Shown: positions 46,465 through 59,753, numbered from the stretch's first letter. The stretch is 64,000 bases of DNA from Ascochyta rabiei (GCF_004011695.2 NC_082411.1:1410001-1474000); one strand, 5' to 3'. Program-made: numbers and translations. Notes: generated by a model from the sequence alone, not told the origin.

Positions 46465-46744
46465 ATGGATCCGTCGTCGAGCCTCCCACGGCCCTCTGGC
46501 ATTCCCAGGCCCGCGACCTCGCGTCTGCCCGTCCTGCGACCCTCGGGCAGCCAACCCCAGCTGCGGTCGCCAGCCTCGAGCAGCCAACTGCGCAAGAAGC
46601 CCTCGCTGGCCTCGACAGCACGCCCAGCACGTCCAGCACGCCCAGCACAGCCCTCGGCGCCGTCCAGGGCACCCGCACCCGCGCCCACCGTCCAGCGAAA
46701 GCCCTCGAGATTCTCCCTCGTCGCCCCCCCGTCCGCGTCCTCGA

Positions 46745-46779
<35 letters not shown>

Positions 46780-49700
46780 GCCCCGCCGAACACGAACCCG
46801 CCGCTGACCAAGCGACCCAGCCGCGCCTCCCTCGTCCCCTCCTCTGCGCGACGCGTGAGCGGCATCCCTGGCTCCGCCCTCCCGCCACCGCGCAGTGTCT
46901 CGAGCACCCAGCCCGCCCCGACCTTCAAGAAGCCCCTCGCGCGCCCGCCCTCGCGCCAGACCAGGACCCCCTCGCAGCCCCTCCGCACCCCGAGTGCAAG
47001 CCGGGACGACGATGTCCTGGGCCGTCTGGATGGCTTCCGCTCCGCCTCGCGCGCGTCCTCGAGAGCCGACTCGCGCCCACGCTTCCACGAGAGCAGCGCC
47101 TCGCCTGAAGACCTGCCAGATGCCCACCCCGAAGACGTTGCGGAAAGAAAGCCCCGCCCCTCGCTCTCGGACAGGACCATAGAGAGCCTGTCGCACCTGC
47201 CCTCTTCGCCTGCAAGCGGCAAGGCCAGGCGCCGAAGGTCCAGCTTCTTCGGCCAGGACAACCCCATGCCACCACCACTGCGGCCCGCCTCCGCCATGTC
47301 GAACAAGAGCAGTGGCAGCAGACCCACCACCAGCGATGGCCCCGCCCACCGCCTGCCACTGACACCCGGCAAGCCCAGTGCGCCCTCCACACGCCTGTCC
47401 ATGACGGTGCCCGGCAAGAGGAGCGTCAGCGCCGTTGCCTCCACGCCCACCACCACGCCAAGCCGCATCTCGTCCACGTCGCGCCCAGCCACCGCCATCA
47501 AGAAGCCAACACTAGTCCCCACACAGAACACCCGCACGCCCTCCAAGCCAGCGCCTCTGTCCAACAGCAAAACCCTCGTTTCCCGCACCCCAAACGCACC
47601 TCCACCCGTCAACGACACCTTTGGACACGCCCTATCACCACCGGGCACCGCTGCCACACCCCCTCCACAGCCACCGACTGGCTCTGTCCGCAAGCTGCCC
47701 AGCGCCTCGGCTGCCCTCCGCAACTCCATCGCCCAAGCCAAAGCAGCGCGGAAACAAGAAATCGGCGACTCGCCCAACGGGACACGGAACGAGGCCTTGA
47801 ACGCCTCGAACGCCTCGAACGCCTCGAATTCCTCAATCGCCTTGAGAGAGCAGATTGCAAAGGCCAGAGAAGCTGCAAAGCGAAACAAGGCCGGTCCCGT
47901 TAGAGCAGACACGCCGCCCAAAGACGCCATCATACCTGACCCAGATGAAATTGCCGGTTTCGACTTTGGCCTTGGCGATCCTTTCAACCAGGCCTCAAAG
48001 GGCGCCGTATCCGTATTGCGCAAGCGTGTCGACGGCGCCCGTACAACCGGCCGTCTCAACATTGCAGGCATGCAGTTGAGCGAGATGCCAGACGAGGTCC
48101 TCCGTATGTACGACCCCAACGACACCACCGTAGCCTGGGGCGAGATAGTAGATGTCACTGCCATCGTGGCAGCTGACAACGACCTGGAGACGCTGCCCGA
48201 CGGCATGTTCCCGGACGTGGGCGTGGAAGACTGGATCGACCTGGACGAAGCGGGTCCGCAGTTTGGAGGTGTGCAGAGCCTCGACTTCCACGGCAACCTA
48301 CTGCGAGAGCTGCCCACGGGTCTTAGACGGCTTGCTGAGCTCACGAAGCTCAACTTGTCCAGAAACAAGCTCGACGTGGGCGCACTCCAAGTCATCACAC
48401 AGGTGACATCCCTGCGCGAGCTGAAGCTTGCCGAGAACAACCTTGTAGGCGAGCTGCCATCCAGTATGGCAAGCCTGACCCAGCTGGAGGTTCTGGACGT
48501 TGCAAGCAACAAACTCATCAGCCTGCCAGCCGAGATTCGAGAGCTTACTCAGCTGCGGAGTCTCAATGTGGCCGACAACCAGCTCCGGACAGTACCAATG
48601 GAGCTGTTCACAGCGACATCTCTGACGGATCTGAACGCTACCAAGAACCGCCTCGAGGGCGCTTTCTTCACTGTACCGTCTGCACCGCTTCTGCAGGACC
48701 TGCGACTGTCCGGTAACACGATTGCCGCTCTATCTGGGTCCGACGCACTGGATCTGCCTGCTTTGAGATACCTGGATCTTTCGGCAAACAGACTGTCTTC
48801 ATTGCCTGACATGACCTCCTGGACCAGTCTCGGCACAATCCTTCTGGGCGAGAACAAGATCGCCGCCTTCCCGGACGGCTTCTTCTCCTTGAACCAACTG
48901 CGCATGGCTGACTTCACCGCCAATGAAATCGCCAAGGTGGACGAACGAATTGCGTTGATGGAAGCACTGGAGAACCTGACCCTCGCCGCGAACCCCATCC
49001 GCGAGAGAAGGTTCCTCACAATGAGCACCGACGACATGAAACGCGACCTTGCTTCACGACTACAGCCCGACGAGTTTGGCGCCGCTGATGACGACGTCGA
49101 CGACTTCTTGACCGGGGAACAGGCACCCGAGGTACCGAATGGCTGGACTGTAACACCGTCCGGGACACTCGATTTGACCAACAGAAGCTTCACGGAGCTC
49201 GATGACGATGCTCTCATCTCTCTAGCAGAGACGAACGACATCCGCCAGATCAACCTTCAGGACAATCTCCTCCAAACAATACCAACAGCTTTCGCACATC
49301 TCCCTCACCTCACCATCCTGGACCTCACCAAGAACTGCATATCGAGTCCATTGACCAACGCACTCGACCTCCCCAAGCTCCGCGACCTGCGGCTATCAGG
49401 CAACAAACTTCATTCCCTGACCCCGCTCAGCGCGCACCTTACCGCACCCTCTCTCCAGACCCTCGACGTCTCTCAAAACCGCCTCACAGGCCCCCTACCC
49501 AGTCTGCGCGATTCGTTCCCGGCTCTCATCACCCTGATAGCGAGCGACAACGCCATCATCGACGTCCCCGCAGACTCCCTCTCCGGCCTCAAGATGGTCA
49601 ACCTAAGCAACAACAACATCGAGCGCCTGGACCCGCGCATCGGCCTTCACGCCGGCACCCTCACCAGCCTCATCGTCGAAGGCAACAAGTTCCGCGTCCC

Positions 49701-49872
49701 CAACTACCAGATCCTGAGCAAAGGCACAGACGCCATCCTCGCCTGGCTCAAAGACAAAGTCCCCCGAGACGCCAAGGGCCGGAGAGATAGCTGGGCCAGC
49801 CAGGGCACGGCGACGGGGACTGAGGGCGGGAGCGAGTTCTTCGACGCAGAGGATGGCGTGGATACGTGGTGA
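46465..49872 (+). CDS. large leucine-rich-repeat protein (LRRC40/SHOC2-like repeats)
   Basis: 1135 aa, single exon, first ATG 46465. The first 480 residues are disordered and rich in Ser, Pro, Arg (RPSGIPRPATSRLP), with many S/T-P sites. Residues 485-1090 hold two arrays of about ten LRRs each: first ELTKLNLSRNKLDVGALQVI, LEVLDVASNKLISLPAEI, LRSLNVADNQLRTVPMEL; then, after an acidic gap with a WTVTPSGTLDLTNRSF segment, IRQINLQDNLLQTIPTAF, LTILDLTKNCI and KMVNLSNNNIERLDPRIG. The L-x-x-L-x-L-x-x-N spacing of 22-23 residues is that of the SDS22/SHOC2 class. The end (YQILSKGTDAILAWLKDKVP) is the conserved LRRC40-type cap. Such proteins scaffold Ras or phosphatase signalling; the role here is unknown. 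Confidence 0.88.
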
Positions 49873-50730
49873 TTTCAACGCGGAAAGGGTATAGGTGTTT
49901 GGTCCGGTGGCTAGAGGCTACCTTTTGTTCCCTTGTTCCAGCTTCGGTTCTTGTATATTCTTATGGAGTAGGTAACTGTTCTTGGCTTGTCAGGTCACGT
50001 AGTGGTGAATCATACTTTGGCATGTTGCACGTGTCTCTCCTTGCTCCGCAGCTCCTAAGCAAGACGTTGGGTTTGCACGGTCGCCAGTACGAATGTCCAT
50101 GTAAACGCGGACGTCTTCTCATCCCAACAACGGCGCTCTTTACCGAGAGCTTGGAATCCTAAGAACCATCGAGTCATCCCTATGACGCTTGTTTGTTGTC
50201 GTGTTAAAGGCTTCAGCAGCGTTACCCATGCATGGCCTCATGTCTTCTTCCAGAAACCGCAAAGAGGTACTTCTGCCATAGATACAGACATGCGATTTCC
50301 TTATGTGCTGCGAGACTGGTGCGTTTTCTGGCGAGATGCAAGGCGAGGATGGCCCTGGATTCCTCCTCCTCCTCCTCCTCCTTCCCTGTCCCGCCGCCGC
50401 TAGTGCGTTCTAGGTCAACAATCGCTACTGCATCCACGACATGCGGCTAACCATTGCTTTTCGTGGCGTGCAGCCCTGATAGGCTCAGGCTATGTGCCTC
50501 GTGTTCGTTGGGAGAGTGGAGTGCTGAGATGCTGTTACTACTACATGCCGTGCTGTCACGACTACATGCCGTGCTGTCACGACTACATGCCCTGCTGTCA
50601 CGACTACAAGCTCTGCTGTCGCGACTACAAGCCGTGCTGTCACGACTACAAGCCCTGCTGTCACGACTACAAGCCAAGCCGCCAACCCCACACGAAGCGT
50701 TGAATCGCTACGAGATCCAAGCACCACATC
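49873..50730. other. intergenic, 858 bp, with 21-bp array
   Basis: Between the LRR gene and the Zn2Cys6 gene. Holds a (cct)n tract near 50362-50382 and the 21-bp array. No gene accepted. Confidence 0.5.
50541..50680. repeat. 21-bp minisatellite, 6.7 units
   Basis: Units ctacatgccgtgctgtcacg(a), later variants with ctacaag. 21 bp is a whole number of codons, so a plus-strand frame reads Y-M/K-P-C-C-H-D repeatedly; this frame has no good start or neighbours and is likely incidental. The array lies 51 bp before the Zn2Cys6 gene ATG and may be in its promoter or leader. Confidence 0.9.
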
Positions 50731-52280
50731 ATGCCGCCTGCCGTACCCAAAACTCGAAAGCTCAGTTCCTTCGTGAAATGTGGCAGATGCCGTCAAGACA
50801 GGCAAAAGGTGTCACCTACGAGTACATCCACCGCGTGGTACTCCATACTCACGTGTGCTTAGTGCGAGCGGCCAGACCTATCGCAGAAATGCAACCGGTG
50901 CACAAAGTACAAACATGACTGCGATCCCGGCCGCTTATCGAACCGAGCACAGCGGAGTCAGAGACAGCCTGTCCATCAGCGCGTATCCCCAAGCGATCGA
51001 ACGACCGCGGTACCAGGTGCCACGCAGCGTGAGATCCTGGCAGCTTACCAGCATTTGGGGAGCAGTCACGAAACTCCCGATCTATATATCAAAGCGTCTC
51101 CTTCGTCTCGAACGTCCAGGTCGGCTTCTTCCTCTGGGCAATCTTCGTCGCTGGCGACTCCGGACACGCAAGAATTTCTGCAATACTTTCCCGATGCTGG
51201 TTCGCATCACGACTTCCAAGATTCATCCGACTTCCTTCCCTACACCTCCAAACCACAACTTCTCGACGAGTCCAGTGCCTCTTCTGGGCATGATGCTGCT
51301 CTTGAGTGGGAAGGGGTAAGCCCAGGCGACTTGAATGATGCACAGGCTGTGCATCAGCACCCGGATGACAAGGACGTGTGGGAGTTGGCTCTGGCCTCAT
51401 ATCGAACCCGCACACAAGCTGCCGTTGTGTCAGATACCAACGTCCAGATGCTATCTGGTCTCCCAGACTTCCGGCCTTCTCGGTACTGCTCGTCGCTCTT
51501 CGAAGAACGCCTAGACAATCGAATCAATCGGCTCTGGGGAAACTACAAGACATTTGCTGTGGCTAGCTCCAAAGGATTCGGTGTCACCCCTCTGTTTGGC
51601 CGGACCTTATCCGAGCTTTTCCGCATGTCCAGACAGATGGCCGAGAGTGTATGTTGCCGGAGTACGCTGTATGTAAGCGTGAGGCTAACCAACCGTTCAG
51701 GACGACCTTGTCAGAGACGTCCGGTATGCATGCGGTGCCGCAGACGCGTGTATGAACCGCAAACTCCCCGAGAGCACGAGGGCGCACTATCTGCAAGCAT
51801 ACAATCATTACGACTCGCAGGCGAACATCAAGTTCAAAGCGGCGGTCAAAGATTTTGCAGACAAGATCGCCCAGGATGAGAGTCCAGACGTCCTACCTCT
51901 TTACACTGCCACGTTCCTCTACTACGCCGCTGGGGTAAGCTGTCAGAAGGATTTCACAACAGGTGCGATACTAACATGACTCCGACCAGGCCTGCATGAG
52001 AGGGAGTGTCGATCTCGTCAAAGCCCAATTCGCATTCTTCTACTTCGACCAATTCACCGCGTGGTTCCCAATCCGAATCAGAGTCTCGTCCACCACGGAC
52101 GGCGCGTGGGCTACAGACATGCTCGTAAGCCGCCGCCACCAGCATATAAAGAGTAGAAACAACTGACTCGTGCAATAGCTCGCAAACAACGACACGGATC
52201 CAGGAATGAGGATCAGCTCGCTCATGTTCGCCTTGGGCTGGGCACGGCTGGAGTTTGATCGCGAGGAAGGGTTGTGCTAG
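50731..52280 (+). CDS. Zn2Cys6 fungal transcription factor
   Basis: Five exons: 50731-50808, 50863-51648, 51701-51934, 51990-52124, 52179-52280; 444 aa; all introns 52-55 nt with GT-AG ends and in phase. The binuclear zinc cluster is residues 17-46: CGRC...CERP...CNRC...C with spacing C-x2-C-x6-C-x8-C-x2-C-x6-C. Intron 1 falls right before the third Cys, so the motif is only visible after splicing. A Ser-rich stretch follows (ASPSSRTSRSASSSGQSSS) and then a helical C-terminal region (LYTATFLYYAAG; RGSVDLVKAQFAFFYFDQF), shorter than the common fungal_trans domain. DNA-binding regulator; targets unknown. It converges with the HMGR-like gene, which may or may not be meaningful. Confidence 0.88.
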
Positions 52281-52928
52281 GACACAGAGAGGAGCGAGCG
52301 GGTCGCATGGCCATTGATTTAACAACGCCGGCTCCTAATGTTGCATATCACGGCCCCCCTGTGAACAGAGAAGTCGAAGTGAAGATACCACACGCAGCAA
52401 CGACCCAGCCAGAAATGAAAATGAAAGAAAGCAACAACGAGACAACGTGATAAGAGAGAGGAACCCTAACCACACCACCAACGAAAGAAGAGAATTCGCG
52501 CCGCATTTACTTAAGTACAAATACACAATTCGTATCGAATCGTTAGTAGTAGCGCATCGGCCATTTAGCGTTCAGCGTCCAGCGGGCTCTCACCGCACCT
52601 GATGATTTGATTGGTTTCGCTGTTCGCTGTTCGCTGTTCGCTGTTCACTAGTCATCTCGGACCTTCAGGATCGATCGGTATTAGCATTGCTGTTTCTGTA
52701 GCTTTCACCGGTGCAGTAGTGATTGGTCGATCGCTGTTCGCTGTTCGCTGTTCCATTGCAATTCCAATGCAAGCCAGTTGATACCAACGCAGACTAGCCT
52801 ATACACACGCACACACAGAGTTCAGCTACGATACAGACATGACGGCTTACGATTCTGGTAGACGACTACCTAACATTTCAACGTCTGGAAGAAGATCTAA
52901 ACGTGATAGCACAACTTGTACCAGCCGA
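52281..52928. other. convergent intergenic, 648 bp, with two heptamer arrays
   Basis: Between the Zn2Cys6 gene and the HMGR-like gene. Two (gctgttc) arrays lie at 52619-52646 and 52733-52753. No supported gene. Confidence 0.5.
52619..52753. repeat. paired (gctgttc)n heptamer arrays
   Basis: Four perfect units at 52619-52646 and three at 52733-52753, separated by 86 bp of unrelated sequence. Confidence 0.85.
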
Positions 52929-54095
52929 CTACAGCTTACTCTTGTCCAACCTGTCCCTCGCAAGTTTCTTGTGAGCATCCGTAAACCCTCCACTTGCGAT
53001 CGCTGCCGCGGTACTGACATCCAAAGCCATACAGAAGCATGCCACCAGCCCCGCGAGCCGCCTCTTTGACCCTGGATCCTGACACCTCAGCAGCTCTAGA
53101 CTCACCTTCTGAGACGGATACATGGTCCCTCCACCGACCGTGCCCACAGGTAAGCTTGGGAAAAACAGACTGAGATTGAGCTTCTTCGAATCCGCATCAT
53201 ATGTGGTGGTGAGGTGCGTCCAAGCGCTTTCCGCAACACTCCCTGCGTCTTGACCGCACGCTATGAACATGGCGGCCACAACGTTGGCGGTGTTCACGTT
53301 ACCTCCAAACCCCCCGTTGCGAGCCTGCCCTTCCTTCATCAGCATCAGAACGGTGTACAGACGCTCGGTACTGCACTTCAGCACCCGCACACACACTTCA
53401 TGGGTGATGTTCCCCCACGCGAGGACTTGCACACCGCGCGGCTCCATAGCGTTGCGCCAGGAGCCTTTCTTGTCGCTCGCCATATCGCCTTCGATGACGA
53501 AGTCCCTGACACCCAGCTCTTGCGCTGCATCGCTCGCGAGGAAGTCATCGCACGCCGCCTGCGTCGCAATGGTAACCATGTTCTGCCCCGCCGCATCCCC
53601 CGTGGCGTACGAGAAGCAGAGATGCACATTCGCGCCCACAACATGCGGCGTCAGCGTCTGCAGCCGTGCAAAGCGACTCGTCGCCTCTGCGGCCCTCGCA
53701 AACTCGTCGCGCAGAGCTGGCACCCGGCCCGCGAACCCAAGCGCCTCTGCAGGCGTGCTGAAGAAGAACACAGGCGCCCGGCTCATGCCCTCGCTGAGCA
53801 CTTTGAATTCAAGACCCCCGCTGGCGGTGAAGGCTTTGCTGCCGCGCGAGCACGACGCAACGAGTGTTGGCTCGACGGTGGCGAGAGGCGCGAAGAAATC
53901 GCCGTTTGTGCCCTCGCTTCCAGCGATCTTGAGTGGCCCTGCTATGCCGACAGGAACGCGGATGAAGCCCGCGTGGTTCTCGATTTTGATTTCCGAGGAC
54001 GTGCCAGCCTCGGCCACTGCTAGAGCTCTGGATGTCTTACAAACGACGGCCTTGAGCGGGCTCATTGGATCTCGGGAGACGCGGACGGCGGCCAT
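52929..54095 (-). CDS. soluble HMG-CoA reductase-like protein (paralogue lacking the membrane domain)
   Basis: 388 aa, single exon, ATG 54095. Covers the catalytic domain only: RVPVGIAGPLKI (residues 46-57), EPTLVASCSRGSKAF (catalytic Glu 75), GDAAGQNMV (NADPH-binding loop, 167-173), SDKK (catalytic Lys about 209), FIACGQD (Asp 283), GTVGGGT (318-324) and a terminal His in TDAHKKLAR (375). Thus Glu, Lys, Asp and His are all kept. Fungal HMG1 is about 1100 residues with a membrane sterol-sensing part; this has none. It could be a duplicate serving a secondary isoprenoid or statin-related function, or a diverged enzyme. The sequence around the Lys differs from canonical HMGR, so substrate specificity is uncertain. 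Confidence 0.85.
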   Translation of the reverse strand: MAAVRVSRDPMSPLKAVVCKTSRALAVAEAGTSSEIKIENHAGFIRVPVGIAGPLKIAGSEGTNGDFFAPLATVEPTLVASCSRGSKAFTASGGLEFKVLSEGMSRAPVFFFSTPAEALGFAGRVPALRDEFARAAEATSRFARLQTLTPHVVGANVHLCFSYATGDAAGQNMVTIATQAACDDFLASDAAQELGVRDFVIEGDMASDKKGSWRNAMEPRGVQVLAWGNITHEVCVRVLKCSTERLYTVLMLMKEGQARNGGFGGNVNTANVVAAMFIACGQDAGSVAESAWTHLTTTYDADSKKLNLSLFFPSLPVGTVGGGTMYPSQKVSLELLRCQDPGSKRRLAGLVACFCMALDVSTAAAIASGGFTDAHKKLARDRLDKSKL

Positions 54096-54785
54096 GGTAG
54101 TAGCCTGATTCGGTTTGTGTGAGGCTCGGACTTTGGGTTCGTACTTGTCTCAAAGCTTGCCATTCCTGCTGAACCCGAGCCTTATAGAGTTTGACTACCC
54201 CCATCTCTTCGGCCGTTCGCAAGCGAGCATCAAGTTTAGTCAGCCCCTCCTTTACACACGACACCACGTCCCAGCCCGTGCATCTGCGGGAAGCGTAGCG
54301 TTGCGAACTCGGGTCTGCACAAGATCAAGAATGACAGATGGTTGGTTGGTTGGTTGGCTAGGCTGACGTTGGCGCATGAAGCGCTGAGGAATGGAGGGCA
54401 CACGTGAGCGGCGTTCGTTATGCACTACCTTTGTGACTTCATGCACTGTGGTCATCCTCCTGACATGATTGTGCACAAGCTAACATGGGAAATGGTGGAT
54501 TCATTGCGGTGGCGAATCCCTGGCTGGAGAGGGCGCAAGACCCTCACTGATCTCGGCACGGAGCATGGTATTGCGCCACGCACCTATCAACCACTTTATT
54601 TGAGTGCTGATGGATGGAAAGCCTCCGGGACGAGGAATGCCTACATTTCTCAGTTAACGAACACGGACCACATTGGTGGAGTGAGATGAAGGTAGGGTCG
54701 TGGTGCGGCTGGAGCTGCCGTGGGACATAACACGTCGAGATAACAAGCACGTTTGTTCGCGCATTCGCTCCTATGATCACCTCGA
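54096..54785. other. intergenic, 690 bp
   Basis: Promoter side of the HMGR-like gene and 3' side of NTE1. A ttgg-repeat (54342-54356) is present. No supported gene. Confidence 0.5.
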
Positions 54786-57700
54786 CTATATAGATGCTCT
54801 GTTCTCCAGTTAGCGTTCAAGTTGTTCGGTAGAGAATTGCGCACTCACCTCCTTGGGGCCATGGTCCTTCTCAGATCCTTTTCTTTCTCCGTCTCCTCTG
54901 TGACTGGTAGCACACCCTGCTCCTTCAACCCCAACAAGAACTCCTTCCCATAGTTGTATCCTACCTGATAGATCTCCTCGAATTTCGCAAAATCCAACGT
55001 TCCGTACGGATCAATGGGCGGTCGCATGTACCTACAGCCCGGCGTGTTCTTCGCACGCTCCAATGCATCAATGCTTGATACGTAGGCGAGACGAGATTGG
55101 ATTTCGGAGAGCGTTGGAGGATTGGGATATGCAGAGAATGGGTTCCAGCGATTGAAAGTAGCCCAGAAACCGGAGAGGCTGTCGCCGAATGATTGAGGCG
55201 TGTCATCATCCAGGCTGCCAACGTCGACGGCGAAAATGACATCTGCACCCAAGCTCTTCATGTGCGCAACGGTGAGGTTGTCAATGTACCCACCATCGAG
55301 GAGCATGCTACCGTTGTCGCAGAGAGGAGGGAGTAGTCCGGCGAGAGACATAGATGCGCGTACATATCGCCAGACATAGCCGGAGGTGTGTATCTCGGAG
55401 CGCGACTTACTGATATTGGTTGTGTTGCAATAGAATTCAAGCCACGAATCCTCCATTTGTGAATTGCCAAAGGTCTTGAAGATGCCACGATTGAACTCAT
55501 GACCGGTGGTGTAAGATGCACTGCTGCTGTCAGATCAAAGTAGAAGGATGAGCTAGACTGTACTTACGAGGGGTACGTAAGGTCGAGTGCAAATCTCCAC
55601 ATGCTGCCCATGCGGCCAGCGAATTTCTTTGCGCGACCATACATAGGGACAACATCTGCGTCCCACGCATATAGTGCACCAATAAAGGCACCAATACTGG
55701 TACCGCCTACGATGTCGATGGGAATACCTGCCTCTTCCAGTGCCTTGATTATACCTATCTGTGAAATGCCGCGGGCACCACCTCCACCTAAAACCAGTCC
55801 TACAGATTTGCCGCACAATCGTCTGGCGAGCCGGTGGAAATCGCCCTTGAAAGGTGTCTCTGCAGAATACAGTGGTGTTTGTCGAACTCGCCTAGAGGTG
55901 TACTTCTGGATCTCAGCTTGAATAACTTGCACCCGCTGTTTCAGGGCGTTGCCGAAGCGCCGTCCGGCATGGTGAGTTGGTTCTTGTGTGGCACGGAACG
56001 ACATTTGAATATGATGATGACTTCCGTTGATCCATGGGCGATTTCGCAGCCACTTGCGTGTCAGACCTGGGGGACAGTACCGTTCCGAGTGCAGCATAAC
56101 AAGCTCCTTGCGAGCCGTTGTCTTAGTAGTCAGCAGAAAACGCTCATACTCCCCGATGTTTGGTGACAGTTCGGCTAAACCAACAAGTAGGATGCAATCG
56201 GCTTGGCTGATACAGGTTTGGGTCCAGGGCGACTTGACTGGTGTGTCGGCCACGTAGAGGATCATGCCGTACTTCTCTTCCAGATCAGCCAGATATTGTG
56301 ACAGCTTCAGTTTTCCCATGCGGTTGAAAGCATGTCGCCCGAGATGATTGAGAATGGCAGCCTGGTTTAGGGACACAACGCCTCGTGGGGTACCGATCTG
56401 GGTCAGAGCAGTCATCAGACGGCTTGCAAAGTCCACGACCGGTATGCCGGACGTGACAGGTAGGATGGCGATTGTACGTAAATTTACTGTGGACGATACG
56501 TTTGTGCGTGTTGCCTTGGTGCCCCTTTCTTTCGTCTGTTCGTGCAAAGGGTCGTCCATAAGCGACCGCATGCGCGATGCGATGATTTTCGATATCTTGA
56601 TTGTGATACCAGGGTGTTCCAACGCAAGGCTGTTGAACAGTGTTTTTGGGAATTTGGCAAGTTCTGTATCGCGAATGGCATGTAATGAGCCAGGACGTGC
56701 GGACTCGGTGAGTACTTCGAGTTCACCAACGCTCTCACCCTGCCCATACTCGCCGATGACTTTCATAGTGCCGTTCTTCTCTGCATCTTGTATCGCTCGC
56801 AGACGTCCATTGAGCACAATATAGATTGCATCGCTTTCCTCGCCTTGGTTGTAGATGACCTGACCAGCATTTACCTGTACCCATTCCAAAGCGAAATCAA
56901 TGTGTTGAATGAGGCGAGGCAAGAGAGTGGTGAGGCGTTTGGCAATTGTCAGTAGAACCACCGGGTACCTATCGACAATTCTTTCGATGGAGGCTCGCGG
57001 CAAGAACCCAACATACACACCGGTTTTCGCAGTAACGTCTACGAAGGATCGATTCGAGGACACAGTGCCCAAATAGCCTGCGAGTCCACCAGGTTTGGTC
57101 ATGAAAAGACTTTTTCGTGGTTTCTTCTTTTTATTGACGCTGTCAGTCAGATTGCGTGTAGAGCCGCTTGTTGACGTTCGCTTGAGTTGTGGACCGAACA
57201 GCTCCTCCTGCGTGAGCGCAGCTCCAGTCGGTGATGTACCAAGGACGTTTGATTCCAAACTGTCATCTTCGATGGCTACACTGACATCGAGGAACCCATC
57301 CACCACATAATAAAGACCTGGGTTCCTTTCACCCTGCTCTACCAGGACAGCATCCTTGGGAAAATGCACGATTTCGACATCGTTCACAATCTCCTCCAGA
57401 AGATTGTGGTGGTTGACGCCACTAATACTGGACAGGTTGGATGCAGATACCATGGATTCGGTATCGCCTCTCTCGAAAGGATCCATTAGATCAAATGCGT
57501 TGGTGAAGACAGCCTTCTGGCGCTTGTTGTCGAAAGATAGCATCCTTGGCGATTGCTCCACGGATGCGGCTGGCTTCGGCAATGGGTTTTCTAGGTCAGT
57601 TAAACCAATCGCCTTGAACATGCAGTCGAGAACTGATCGCCTGAATATTGTTGCCTCATCTATTGATTCTTGTCGCTGAATAGTCGGTCGTGCTAGCGGT

Positions 57701-59470
57701 GAGGCGAACGGATTGAAGTTGCTAGCATCAAGTGGTGTGCGAGGGTCTCGGCGATTGTCATGCTGATACGGCTGAGAGAAGCTATTACCACGGCCTGACC
57801 GGCCAGCGCCACGAGCCATCTGGGTATTGGTCAAGAGGTCTCCTGCACTCATACGATCGTTGCGGAACGGAGGTTCTAGGGAAGTCATCTTTGCCTCAAT
57901 TTGACTGTTCGCCTCCATTGAAGTTCCTCGAGCTGCAGCAAGTCGAGCTTGCGCAGCTGTGCCTCGTCTGATTGATGTACTGGATCGACGTTGACGTCCG
58001 GCACCCGGGTTATGTAGTGCAATTCCCTGCATGCCTTCGTCCGCACCGAGACGCTCTGTCTCCTTTGCAAACTTCTCTTTGAGTCTTTCCAAGGGGGCAT
58101 CACGAAGAAAGCCGGGGAGATCGTAAGTCGTGTACTTATTCATCAGCTTCTCGGTACGAAGCACTTCGTTAGTAAGACTTAAATATGCGTGGCTGGTTGC
58201 AAGGGTGACTCTTTGTAGACGTGTAAGGATAACTTGAACGATGTGTGCTGTCGCTTTAGGATAGACCCGTGTCAATCGGTGGAATGCTGTTGCAGGTATA
58301 ATGGCGATTGTGGTGTCCACAACTGCTCGAGCTACAATATCTGGATGAGCAGACTTGGGTTTGGAAGAACGCGATGGTGATCGTCTGTGTTTTGTATGTT
58401 TGATGCGGCCGCCATACTCGTCCAAGTCTAGCGAAAGTGGAGGTACGCTTGGCAGTCGACCTCCTGCTGTTGGACTTGCCAGAGCTGAAGAAGTCCGTCG
58501 ATGTCCTGCTTCCGTACGAGGCATGTGCTGAGGCGTCTGCGGCCTTGAGTCATCCATTGCAAAACTACTGTTGCGTCTCATGGATGGTCGTGGCCGACTT
58601 GTGTGCGGCGTTCCTGGCATGCTAGGGTCCGCCTCGTCCTCGTCATGGCGAAGCTTGATATCCTCTGTGAATAACGACAAGATAGAGAATAACGAGGACA
58701 TTGGTGCTCCGTTCTTCACTTCAGTCAATAGTTGGTAGCCCTGGCTGTGACCTTGGTGTTGGGACTCGTTCGACGATGTCTCTTCGTCAGAGTCTCCACT
58801 TTCACGCTTCGACTTGACGAAGATCTGCACCAGACCGTCCATGACCAGGCAAAACCCCTTCTCTTCTTCCAAAAGGATAGTCTCGCCTGCTGCGAGCCGC
58901 CGAGTCTGCATGGTGCGTGTCAATTCGTGGAAGACTGGACGCTCCAGGTAACCAAACACCTTGATAGCACTCAAGAACTCGTCCATGTAGTTTGCGAAAG
59001 CCCTTTTCGAATCGCCTTCCTGACTTTCTGGAAACACTTCCACTTGAGGTTCTTCGCGTTGTGGCTCAGGTGGCAACCTGGCGTACATAGTCAAGTAGCG
59101 GTACCTTACAAAGTAGGTGACGGTTGAGACTACAACCACGACAACTACTACGCTGATTGCTTGTTAGCCATGCAATCAAAGTGTTGGCGATCGAAAGACT
59201 TTACAGAGAGCTGAAATTCATCGTGAATGTCAGAGTCGTGGAGAACAGGGTAAAGAGCCAGGTCGGTAGGGTGTACGACACCCAAAAGAGAACACTTGGA
59301 AGTACGCTCAATATCGACAGGATGACATGCCCTAGCAAACCGAAAGAAGATGAAGAAGCAGTTTGCGCGGCTTCTGGTGCCGCCGACGTGCTTCGGAGAG
59401 CTTCTTGTACGCTCAATATGGCTGCTGTGGAAGCGTCTACGAGAGACGTCACAGTGCCGGACGCTGCCAT
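54786..59470 (-). CDS. NTE1: lysophospholipase / neuropathy target esterase homologue
   Basis: Hydrolyses phosphatidylcholine and lysophosphatidylcholine at the ER, giving glycerophosphocholine. Exons: 59470-59205, 59152-55568, 55520-54849, 54798-54786; 1511 aa, the normal size. N terminus with membrane segments ([36 protein letters not shown]). Three cyclic-nucleotide-binding-like domains in the first 900 residues. A patatin domain follows: oxyanion loop [12 protein letters not shown], nucleophile GTSIGAF, and the dyad Asp in DGGYIDN. The last exon is 13 nt and codes the family end ...PRRASI; its intron has the branch-site-like GCTAAC. The 55521-55567 intron acceptor was chosen so that [14 protein letters not shown] aligns with the family. 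Start ATG 59470 is the first; an upstream in-frame stretch has no ATG. Confidence 0.93.
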
Positions 59471-59753
59471 GATAACGGTAGCGGGGGAAGATGGGCGGAT
59501 GGAGAGCCCGTCTGCGAAGAAAATCACCGGATACGGTCCACCTCAGATCTACCGTAGAGATGCAGGCAAACAACACCCATACTGTTGGAGCTGCTACGCA
59601 CGTTGGTGTTTCCAGCCTATGTTTGGTGGCTTGTGACAGTGGGTAAAAGTGGGCGTGCTTACTCATCCTCCAAGCTTCGAGCTTCGCGTTGCGCGCGCGC
59701 GCATGAGCTTCCACTGATCAACGCGCCGAACCTCACGCACCATTTGGCCCGTT
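59471..59753. promoter_or_regulatory. bidirectional promoter of NTE1 and ARP9
   Basis: 283 bp between the two start codons. No TATA box is evident, as expected for housekeeping genes. Confidence 0.6.
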